From positions 744,001 through 808,000 of the forward strand of contig NZ_CP102099.1 of NCBI RefSeq assembly GCF_024582815.1: a stretch of DNA of 64,000 bases. Reading direction: 5' to 3'. Below are positions 57,128 to 64,000 of the stretch, piece after piece; position 1 is the first letter of the stretch; each line of letters opens with the position of its first letter. The position numbers were made by a program, and so were the translations under genes. Below the pieces are notes generated by a model. It worked only from the letters and a program-made list of their open reading frames with translations, ran no database searches and was not told the DNA's origin. Source of the stretch: Acinetobacter colistiniresistens (GTDB lineage Bacteria; Pseudomonadota; Gammaproteobacteria; Pseudomonadales; Moraxellaceae).

Positions 57128-57133
57128 CAAGGT

Positions 57134-58972
57134 TTATTCTACGGTCACACTCTTGGCAAGGTTTCGAGGCTGATCCACATCTGTTCCACGTAATACAGCA
57201 ACATGATAAGAAAGCAACTGCACAGGAATACTGTAGACAATAGGTGCTAACCATTCATTAACTGCTGGGACATGTACGACATGTTGGCGATCTTTGCCGT
57301 GAATGCCGCTGTTTTCATCTGCAAAGATAAATAACTCACCACCACGTGCTTGTACTTCTTCCATGTTGGATTTAAGTTTATCCAGCATATCGTCATGAGG
57401 TGCCAAGATCACCACAGGCATGTCATTGTCGACTAATGCCAATGGGCCATGTTTGAGCTCACCTGCGGCATAGCCTTCAGCATGAATGTACGAAATTTCT
57501 TTTAGTTTCAATGCACCTTCAAGTGCAATCGGGAAATTCGTACCACGACCCAAGAACAAGCAATGATTTTTTTCAACAAATAATGCAGACAGGCGAAGAA
57601 TTTCAGTATCACCTTGTAAGGTATCTAAAATAATTTTCGGGCAGTGCCATAACGCAGTTGCAATTTCTGTAAGCTTGTCCGCAGACAAACGTTGTTTCAC
57701 TTGACCCACTTTTAGTACCAATAACATCAATGCGGCAAGTTGGGTAGTAAAGGCTTTGGTTGATGCCACGCCAATTTCCGGCCCTGCCAGTGTCAGCAAG
57801 TGATGATTTGTTTCACGAACCATAGATGAAGTTGCAACGTTGCAAATCGTCATGGTGCTGATATCAAGGTTGTTGGCTTTCGCACGTTTTTGTGTTTCAC
57901 GTAATGCCGCTAAAGTATCCGCGGTTTCACCTGATTGTGAAATACAGATATATAGGGTATTGGCGACGATTACTGGATTGCGGTAGCGGAACTCGCTTGC
58001 AATTTCAACTTGGCAAGGCACGCCAATCAATGCTTCAAACCAGTATTTGGCAATCATTCCAGCATGGTAGCTGGTTCCGCAGGCTATGATTTGCACTTGT
58101 TGAATTTTTGCAAAATCAGCATTGGCATGACTGAGAAAATCATCACGTAAGCTATTGCCGTTGAGCGCTTGGGAAATTGTTTGCTGAATGGCTTCAGGCT
58201 GCTCATAAATTTCTTTGAGCATAAAGTGCTTATATTCACCTTTAGAGGCATTGCTCACCGTTGCATCCAATTCTTTCACTGGACGTTCAACAGCTTCACC
58301 ATTGACAAAAACTTCAATGCTAGTACGAGTTAAGCGTGCAATATCGCCTTCTTCCAAGTACACAAAGCGATTGGTCACTGGCAATAAGGCCAATTGGTCT
58401 GAACTGATAAAGTTTTCACCTATCCCTACGCCAATGACGAGTGGCGAACCTTCACGAACGGTAATCAGCTCATCAGGATGGGCCGTATGAATAATACCAA
58501 GCGCATAAGCCCCTCTAAGGCGAGGGGTGATGTTTTGCACCGCTTCGAGTAGGCTATCGGTTTGCTGCAATGCATGATGAACAAGATGTGCAACCACTTC
58601 GGTATCGGTTTGCGATGTAAATACATAGCCCAGTGCTTGTAATTCATCTTTCAGTTCTTGGTAGTTTTCAATGATCCCGTTATGAACCACGGCGACATTG
58701 CCAGAAACATGCGGATGCGCATTATTTTCGGTTGGTTTACCATGTGTCGCCCAACGGGTATGTGCAATACCGACATTTCCCGTTAAATTTTGTTCTGATA
58801 CCGCTTCAGCCAAATTAGCGACTTTGCCAACACGACGTTCACGTAAAATATTCTGATTATTCAGTAAGGCTAATCCTGCAGAGTCATAGCCACGATATTC
58901 GAGGCGTTTTAGGCCTTCAATGAGAATATCGGTTACACAACGTTCAGCAACGCCACCAACAATACCACACAT
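57134..58972 (-). CDS. glmS: Glucosamine-6-phosphate synthase
   Basis: A 612-residue enzyme that makes glucosamine-6-phosphate from fructose-6-phosphate and glutamine, the first step to UDP-GlcNAc. Residue 2 is the catalytic Cys (MCGIVGG). The glutaminase half has [13 protein letters not shown]. The isomerase half has two SIS domains ([14 protein letters not shown] and [12 protein letters not shown]). The C-terminus [13 protein letters not shown] is invariant in the family. It follows glmU by 12 bases on the same strand. Confidence 0.98.
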   Translation of the reverse strand: MCGIVGGVAERCVTDILIEGLKRLEYRGYDSAGLALLNNQNILRERRVGKVANLAEAVSEQNLTGNVGIAHTRWATHGKPTENNAHPHVSGNVAVVHNGIIENYQELKDELQALGYVFTSQTDTEVVAHLVHHALQQTDSLLEAVQNITPRLRGAYALGIIHTAHPDELITVREGSPLVIGVGIGENFISSDQLALLPVTNRFVYLEEGDIARLTRTSIEVFVNGEAVERPVKELDATVSNASKGEYKHFMLKEIYEQPEAIQQTISQALNGNSLRDDFLSHANADFAKIQQVQIIACGTSYHAGMIAKYWFEALIGVPCQVEIASEFRYRNPVIVANTLYICISQSGETADTLAALRETQKRAKANNLDISTMTICNVATSSMVRETNHHLLTLAGPEIGVASTKAFTTQLAALMLLVLKVGQVKQRLSADKLTEIATALWHCPKIILDTLQGDTEILRLSALFVEKNHCLFLGRGTNFPIALEGALKLKEISYIHAEGYAAGELKHGPLALVDNDMPVVILAPHDDMLDKLKSNMEEVQARGGELFIFADENSGIHGKDRQHVVHVPAVNEWLAPIVYSIPVQLLSYHVAVLRGTDVDQPRNLAKSVTVE

Positions 58973-58984
58973 AATTTTATCCTC

Positions 58985-60349
58985 TTATTTTTTCAGTTTT
59001 TGGGGACGTTGATAATTTGCTTTTTCAAACTGTTTTGATCGTTCGACAGCTAAACTATGGTCAGCCACATCTCGGGTTAAGGTTGACCCCGCACCTGTGG
59101 TCGCACCTTGACCAATCTTGATGGGTGCAACCAGTGAGTTATTGGTTCCGATAAACACATTGTCTTCAATAATCGTACGGTGTTTATTGGCACCATCATA
59201 GTTACAGGTAATGGTACCTGCACCAATATTACAGCCTACACCAATCTCGGCATCACCTAAATAAGTGAAGTGATTGGCTTTAGATCCTAGACCAATTGTT
59301 GAGTTTTTAATTTCAACAAAATTGCCGATATGGACATCATTGGCAAGGTTGGCACCTGGACGTAGACGGGCGAAAGGGCCGATCTGGGCGTTTTCACCGA
59401 CTATAGCATTTTCAAAAATGCTATAGGCCTGAACTTTGGTACCCGCAGCAATACGGGTATTCTTTAAAATACAGCCTGCACCAAGATGTACGTTATCGCC
59501 AAGCTCACAGTCACCTTCAATAATGACATTGACATCGATTTGCACATCTTGACCACATTGCAGGCTGCCACGTAAATCAAAGCGATTTGGGTCAATCAGG
59601 TGTACACCTTGTTGCATTAATTCTTTGGCTTGCTGCTGCTGGAATTGACGCTCTAAGGTTGCAAGTTGTAAACGATCATTGACGCCTTCAACTTCGAATT
59701 CAAGCTCTGGTTGAATAGAGGCAATTTCTAAGCCATCTGCAACCGCCATTGCCACAATATCAGTCAGGTAATATTCACCTTGAACGTTATTGTTCGAGAG
59801 TTTTGGTAGCCATTGATGCAACTTGGCATTGCTGACACAATAGATTCCCGTATTAATTTCTTTGATCTGACGCTGTTCTTCATTGGCATCTTTATGTTCA
59901 ACAATGGCCTGAATTTTGCCCGCTTGACGAACGATACGACCATAACCTGTTGGATTTTCGACATTCAGGGTAATCATACCAATCCCTGATTGGCTTGATG
60001 CCTCGAGCAGTTGTTCCAGTGTACTTTGACGAACCAAGGGTACATCACCGTATAAAATCAATGAGATACCATCCTGCGGCAACACAGGCAAGGTCATCTG
60101 CACAGCATGGCCTGTGCCAAGTTGTTCAGCCTGTTCAACCCATTCAATTTGTTCCGCTGCAAAGCTTTGCTTGACCAAATCGCCACCATGTCCATAAATG
60201 GTAATGATGTTTTGGGCATGTAGTTTTTTTGCTGTTTGAATGACATGTCCAAGCAACGGACGGCCTGCGAGGGGTTGTAATACTTTTGGTAGTTGTGAAC
60301 GCATTCGCGTTCCTTTCCCTGCTGCAAGAATAATAACAGTTGTTGACAT
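58985..60349 (-). CDS. glmU: Bifunctional UDP-GlcNAc pyrophosphorylase GlmU
   Basis: A 454-residue enzyme with two activities. The N-terminal uridyltransferase has [12 protein letters not shown] and QLGTGHAVQ. The C-terminal acetyltransferase is a left-handed beta-helix of hexapeptide repeats with [12 protein letters not shown] and the [12 protein letters not shown] active site. ATG at 60349 follows GAG by 6 bases; the frame is open to 60436 into the pgpA region, which is rejected. glmU-glmS form an operon. Confidence 0.98.
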   Translation of the reverse strand: MSTTVIILAAGKGTRMRSQLPKVLQPLAGRPLLGHVIQTAKKLHAQNIITIYGHGGDLVKQSFAAEQIEWVEQAEQLGTGHAVQMTLPVLPQDGISLILYGDVPLVRQSTLEQLLEASSQSGIGMITLNVENPTGYGRIVRQAGKIQAIVEHKDANEEQRQIKEINTGIYCVSNAKLHQWLPKLSNNNVQGEYYLTDIVAMAVADGLEIASIQPELEFEVEGVNDRLQLATLERQFQQQQAKELMQQGVHLIDPNRFDLRGSLQCGQDVQIDVNVIIEGDCELGDNVHLGAGCILKNTRIAAGTKVQAYSIFENAIVGENAQIGPFARLRPGANLANDVHIGNFVEIKNSTIGLGSKANHFTYLGDAEIGVGCNIGAGTITCNYDGANKHRTIIEDNVFIGTNNSLVAPIKIGQGATTGAGSTLTRDVADHSLAVERSKQFEKANYQRPQKLKK

Positions 60350-60371
60350 AACTAACTCTAAATGGCTTAAG

Positions 60372-60887
60372 TCAAAGGTAAGAGTGGAGAATAAAAATAC
60401 ACAGCGCTGCCCAGAGGCCAGCGATGATGTCATCAAGCATAATTCCTAAGCCGCCAGAGACTTTTTGGTCTGCCCAGCTGATTGGAAATGGCTTCCAGAC
60501 ATCAAATATACGGAATAAAACGAAGCCCGCAATGACCCATGGCCAGTTCATCTGCCCTAAGTAAAGCAAAGGAAGGAGGGTAATTGATTGTCCCGCAAAT
60601 TCATCCCACACAATACGTCCGTCATCATGCACATTGATGACTTTTGCGGTATGGCCACAAATATAAATGCCAATCACAGACATTAAAATGACCACCACCA
60701 AGCTGGCGGATAAACCAAGATATAACCAGAAGGGAATAAACAGCAATGCAAAGGCTGAACCAAAGGTTCCAGGGGCTTTAGGAGCTAAACCCGAGCCAAA
60801 CCCGACACCACAGAAAACGATGAAACGGTCTAGCCAGCTCATTTGGCTAAATTGAATGGGAGGCTTATGCAAAGTGTTGGTATCCAT
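60372..60887 (-). CDS. pgpA: Phosphatidylglycerophosphatase A
   Basis: A 171-residue inner-membrane enzyme that dephosphorylates phosphatidylglycerophosphate. [18 protein letters not shown] near residue 30 is the family signature; the Asp-rich DEFAGQSI and [11 protein letters not shown] segments bind metal. Three to four hydrophobic helices. ATG at 60887 lies inside the thiL end, overlapping it by 23 bases. Starts further upstream are less likely. Confidence 0.9.
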   Translation of the reverse strand: MDTNTLHKPPIQFSQMSWLDRFIVFCGVGFGSGLAPKAPGTFGSAFALLFIPFWLYLGLSASLVVVILMSVIGIYICGHTAKVINVHDDGRIVWDEFAGQSITLLPLLYLGQMNWPWVIAGFVLFRIFDVWKPFPISWADQKVSGGLGIMLDDIIAGLWAALCIFILHSYL

Positions 60888-61782
60888 GAACATGTAATGG
60901 GGTAATTTCACCCATATACTCAAATAACAATCCTGTTTTTGGGGTAATTTCGCCGATTATTGTAAGCGGAACATCTAATTGTTGTCGCGACAGTTGTTTA
61001 AAGTTTTGCGGTGATATTGTAAAGCATAATTCGTAATCGTCACCACCTGCGAGTGCATAATGCCAAGCCTGTTGCAGATCCAGTTGTTTGAGCGAGGGAT
61101 CGAGGGGAAGTTGATCAAGCTGTAGTTTGGCACCGACATGAGAGGCTTTTAAAATATGTCCGAGATCTTGGGCAAGTCCATCTGATACATCAATCATACT
61201 TGATGCCAATCCCTTTAGCTGTTGGCCGAGCTGGCAACGTGGTGTTGGGTAATCTAAGCGTTGTTGTAAGGCATGCCCCAAATGCTGCAATCCAAAGGCG
61301 GCATCACCAATTTGTCCACTGACACAGATATAGTCACCCACCTGAGCGCCTGCACGGGTAATGGCCTGACCTTGTTCAATCCAGCCTAAAGCGGTCACAC
61401 TAATGCTGAGTTGAGTGCTTTGAGTGGTATCTCCGCCAATCAGACTCACAGCAAATTGATCGCAGCAATCAAATAAACCCTGACTAAAGCCAGTCAACCA
61501 GTCATGATCAATACTGGGCAGGCTAAGCGCCAGTAAAATACTGTGGGGTTTTGCTCCCATTGCCGCCAAGTCAGATAAATTGACAGCCACACTTTTCCAG
61601 CCAATTGCATGGGCAGCGGTATCTAGGGGGAAATGTCGTCCAGCAACCAGCGTATCTGCACAGATCACCAATTGTTGTAAGGGCGGGGGAGTAACGATGG
61701 CTGAGTCATCGCCGATACCCAAGCTCACATCGGAATTGGATGCTCGCTGAAAGTAACGCTCGATAATTGAAAACTCAGCCAT
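60865..61782 (-). CDS. thiL: Thiamine-monophosphate kinase
   Basis: A 305-residue ATP-dependent kinase making thiamine diphosphate. GIGDDSA near residue 26 holds metal-binding Asp; further sites are SDLAAMGAKP, LIGGDTTQS, VSDGLAQDLGH and GGDDYELCFT. Length is normal. ATG at 61782. It is 14 bases downstream of nusB in a common order (ribH-nusB-thiL-pgpA). Confidence 0.96.
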   Translation of the reverse strand: MAEFSIIERYFQRASNSDVSLGIGDDSAIVTPPPLQQLVICADTLVAGRHFPLDTAAHAIGWKSVAVNLSDLAAMGAKPHSILLALSLPSIDHDWLTGFSQGLFDCCDQFAVSLIGGDTTQSTQLSISVTALGWIEQGQAITRAGAQVGDYICVSGQIGDAAFGLQHLGHALQQRLDYPTPRCQLGQQLKGLASSMIDVSDGLAQDLGHILKASHVGAKLQLDQLPLDPSLKQLDLQQAWHYALAGGDDYELCFTISPQNFKQLSRQQLDVPLTIIGEITPKTGLLFEYMGEITPLHVHGYQHFA

Positions 61783-61796
61783 GTAACACAAGCCTA

Positions 61797-62246
61797 TTAT
61801 TTTGCTTGTTGTTTTTCAGCTTCACGAAGCTTCGATGAAAGACGGTCTAATACACCATTGATGTATTTATGACTATCTGCACCACCAAAGTGTTTAGCTA
61901 GCTCAATCGCTTCATCAAGTACAACGCGGTACGGAACTTCGAGGTGATCTCGGAGTTCATAGGCACCTAATCGTAAAGTGGCAAGTTCTACGCCATCCAG
62001 GGCATTTAACTCACGGTCAAGTACAGGGATGAGTAACTCATCTAAAGCTTCATGTTGAGCAACCACTTGAGTGAGCAATTCATGGTAATAGTTAAGGTCA
62101 ACTTTGTGCATGGCATTTTCAACACGGGTACGTGCTTCAATTTCATGGACTGGGTTATGACTCATTTGCCATTCATAAATCCCTTGTACAGCAAAACGAC
62201 GTGCTTTGCGTTTCGCTGCATAAGCGGCCTGAAGTGTTTGCGACAT
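61797..62246 (-). CDS. nusB: Transcription antitermination factor NusB
   Basis: A 149-residue helical RNA-binding protein that works with NusE in rRNA antitermination. [15 protein letters not shown] near the N-terminus and [23 protein letters not shown] near the C-terminus are family segments. It begins 3 bases after the ribH stop. Confidence 0.97.
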   Translation of the reverse strand: MSQTLQAAYAAKRKARRFAVQGIYEWQMSHNPVHEIEARTRVENAMHKVDLNYYHELLTQVVAQHEALDELLIPVLDRELNALDGVELATLRLGAYELRDHLEVPYRVVLDEAIELAKHFGGADSHKYINGVLDRLSSKLREAEKQQAK

Positions 62247-62249
62247 GCT

Positions 62250-62720
62250 TTAAATTGCCTTTAATAAGTTAACCATTTCGATTGCAGTCAATGCAGCTTC
62301 GCTACCTTTGTTACCTGCTTTCGTACCAGAACGTTCAATTGCTTGTTCAATACTGTCTGTGGTTAAGACACCATTGATCACCGGCATTGTGCTTTCAAGT
62401 GCAACCACACCTAAACCTTTTGCACATTCGCCTGCAACAAAATCAAAATGTGGTGTGCTACCACGAATCACTGCACCTAAAGCAATGATGGCATCAAATT
62501 TATTTGATGCAGCAAGTTTTTTTGCAACGATTGGCAGTTCCCATGCACCAGGTGCATGAATCACGGTAATCGCGTCTTCTGCAACACCATGACGTTTTAA
62601 GGTGTCGATTGCACCTTCGAGTAAATGTTCAACCACGAAGCTGTTGAAACGACCGACTAAGATCGCATAACGACCTTCGCTTGCGAGATGTAATAAACCT
62701 TCAATTCGGCGAATTGCCAT
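62250..62720 (-). CDS. ribH: 6,7-dimethyl-8-ribityllumazine synthase
   Basis: A 156-residue riboflavin enzyme that joins the RibB product with a ribityl-uracil. [33 protein letters not shown] and [19 protein letters not shown] are the active-site segments; the last contains the catalytic His. It follows ribB by 11 bases. Confidence 0.97.
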   Translation of the reverse strand: MAIRRIEGLLHLASEGRYAILVGRFNSFVVEHLLEGAIDTLKRHGVAEDAITVIHAPGAWELPIVAKKLAASNKFDAIIALGAVIRGSTPHFDFVAGECAKGLGVVALESTMPVINGVLTTDSIEQAIERSGTKAGNKGSEAALTAIEMVNLLKAI

Positions 62721-62731
62721 AGCAACCTCGA

Positions 62732-63853
62732 TTATTTTGCTGTGATTTGATCGGCAGTGATGTATTCCACTACCTCTAAATTAAATCCGGATAAGGCATT
62801 GAAGCGAAGCGGCGAGCTGAGCAGCTTCATCTTCTCAACACCTAAATCACGTAGAATCTGTGCACCGACACCAATCGTCTGGTATTGATGGGATAATGCT
62901 GCATTGGATTTCAGCGGTTTTGGCTGATTTAAGCTATTCAGTGCAGGCCCTAAATCTTCCAGATGATCCTGACCAATCCACACCAACACACCACGATCAC
63001 TTGCTGCAATGGTTTTCATTGCATGATCTAAATTCCAGGCAGATGAACCATCGGCTTTATTGAGTTTTAATAAGTCACGAATTGGGCTGAAACCATGAAC
63101 ACGGACCGTGGTCACCCCTTGCTTTGGGTCACCTTTCACCAACGCCACATGAATGTCTGGATTACCGATTTCACGGTATTTATACAGTTCAAATGCGCCG
63201 TATTCGGTTTCAATGCTTTCTTGAGACAGACGTTCAACGGTTTGTTCATTGGTCATGCGGTAATGAATCAGATCCGCAATAGTGCCAATTTTTAAGCCAT
63301 GTTTTTCTGCAAATACTTCTAAATCAGGACGACGCGCCATGGTGCCATCATCGTTAATAATTTCACAGATCACAGAGGCAGGTTCTAAACCCGCTAGGCG
63401 GGTTAAGTCACAGCCTGCTTCAGTATGACCTGCACGATGCAATACACCGCCAGGTTGTGCCATCAAAGGAAAGATATGACCTGGTTGCACGATATCACTT
63501 GGTTTGGCATGTGCAGCAACCGCAGTGCGAATGGTATGCGCACGTTCAGCTGCTGAAATCCCTGTGCTGATTCCTTCCGCAGCTTCAATGGAGAGCGTAA
63601 AGTTGGTCGCGTGTTGTGCGCCATTTTGATCAACCATCAATGGCAAGTTGAGCTGTTTGCAACGGTCACGACTCAGTGTTAGGCAGACCAGTCCGCGTGC
63701 ATGGGTGATCATGAAGTTAATATCTTCTGGACGAACATGCGTTGCAGCGATGACTAAATCACCTTCATTTTCACGATCTTCATCATCCATGAGGATGACC
63801 ATTTTGCCTGCACGAATATCTGCGACAAGCTCTTCAACACGACTCAGCGGCAT
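62732..63853 (-). CDS. ribB: DHBP synthase with degenerate RibA-like domain
   Basis: A 373-residue protein. Residues 1-205 are a complete DHBP synthase (RibB), with [11 protein letters not shown] and [17 protein letters not shown]; it makes 3,4-dihydroxy-2-butanone-4-phosphate from ribulose-5-phosphate. Residues 210-373 align in position with GTP cyclohydrolase II, but the zinc Cys cluster (expected as GSLRCDCG) and the R-x-x-C loop are absent, so this half is probably not a cyclohydrolase. A real ribA should lie elsewhere. It starts the ribB-ribH-nusB-thiL-pgpA run. Confidence 0.93.
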   Translation of the reverse strand: MPLSRVEELVADIRAGKMVILMDDEDRENEGDLVIAATHVRPEDINFMITHARGLVCLTLSRDRCKQLNLPLMVDQNGAQHATNFTLSIEAAEGISTGISAAERAHTIRTAVAAHAKPSDIVQPGHIFPLMAQPGGVLHRAGHTEAGCDLTRLAGLEPASVICEIINDDGTMARRPDLEVFAEKHGLKIGTIADLIHYRMTNEQTVERLSQESIETEYGAFELYKYREIGNPDIHVALVKGDPKQGVTTVRVHGFSPIRDLLKLNKADGSSAWNLDHAMKTIAASDRGVLVWIGQDHLEDLGPALNSLNQPKPLKSNAALSHQYQTIGVGAQILRDLGVEKMKLLSSPLRFNALSGFNLEVVEYITADQITAK

Positions 63854-64000
63854 TCGCTTTCACCTTTGATGTTGCCTTTTCAGGCACTAGTATTCGATAA
63901 ATCTGGCATAGTTTACCGCATTTTAAAAAATTTCGCCTGTGCTTCTTTAGCAATAAAAAAGACAGGGGCGCCAAATTTCAAAGCAACACTTTAGCCTGCA
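63854..64000 (-). other. Upstream region of ribB, cut by the window end
   Basis: 147 bases of leader. I looked for the conserved core of an FMN riboswitch and did not see it in this part; it could lie beyond the window. No gene is visible. Confidence 0.5.

Noticed and set aside
57128..58972. A glmS ribozyme or riboswitch
   Set aside because: The glmS gene follows glmU after 12 bases, leaving no room for a ribozyme, and such elements belong mainly to Gram-positive bacteria.
60350..60436. Longer N-terminus for GlmU
   Set aside because: It overlaps pgpA and lacks family similarity; [13 protein letters not shown] is the normal start.
63854..64000. FMN riboswitch upstream of ribB
   Set aside because: The conserved core is not seen in the part of the leader inside the window; it may lie beyond the edge.

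Overview
This window is chromosomal DNA of a gammaproteobacterium, almost certainly an Acinetobacter species (Moraxellaceae). The signs are a divergent ADC-type class C beta-lactamase, ribB-ribH-nusB-thiL-pgpA and dapA-bamC-purC gene orders, moderate GC and mostly housekeeping content. No species is assigned.

Layout. 0-1.2 kb: 3' end of 23S rRNA, spacer and 5S rRNA. 1.2-3.5 kb: a small AT-rich accessory patch holding a possible HEPN-type protein, an ankyrin protein and an HTH protein; it is bounded by a 112-bp direct repeat made from the 3' end of the ankyrin gene and its terminator. 3.7-8.0 kb: an outer-membrane barrel, an aldehyde dehydrogenase and an NSS transporter with a MetS-type small subunit. 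8.0-12.4 kb: fmt-rsmB and ilvD. 12.5-19 kb: a double thioredoxin-fold protein without CXXC, a TauE/SafE permease, two LysR regulators, an SDR and a RutG-like permease. 19-27 kb: ppc, then a TetR regulator divergent from a TriC-like RND pump, with a 38-bp palindrome between them. 27-30.3 kb: dnaJ, dapB and a periplasmic START-type protein. 30.3-36.1 kb: YdhP-like exporter, DkgB, LysR, a lipoprotein, a MocR-type regulator and a frameshifted PEP-mutase-family gene. 36.1-41.8 kb: ahr, tag, an M23 lipoprotein, mutY, a spacer that looks like a degenerate dispersed repeat, a dienelactone hydrolase, a 52-residue DUF1328 gene and a YcgN-type cysteine cluster protein. 41.9-49.8 kb: PQQ-type sugar dehydrogenase, ADC-like beta-lactamase, rarA, yddG, an acyltransferase and an amidohydrolase. 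49.8-57 kb: a TonB-dependent receptor, dapA-bamC-purC, pncA, an Lrp regulator and a YitT protein. 57-64 kb: glmS-glmU and ribB-ribH-nusB-thiL-pgpA, all on the minus strand.

Most of the window is ordinary core genome: cell-wall precursors (glmS, glmU, dapA, dapB), riboflavin and thiamine, translation initiation (fmt, rsmB), DNA repair (mutY, tag, rarA) and envelope functions. I found no CRISPR array, insertion sequence, tRNA or prophage.

The best candidate for something not yet described is the 1.2-3.5 kb patch beside the rRNA operon. The best regulatory signal is the palindrome between the tetR and RND genes. The clearest gene defect is the single-base frameshift at about 35307.
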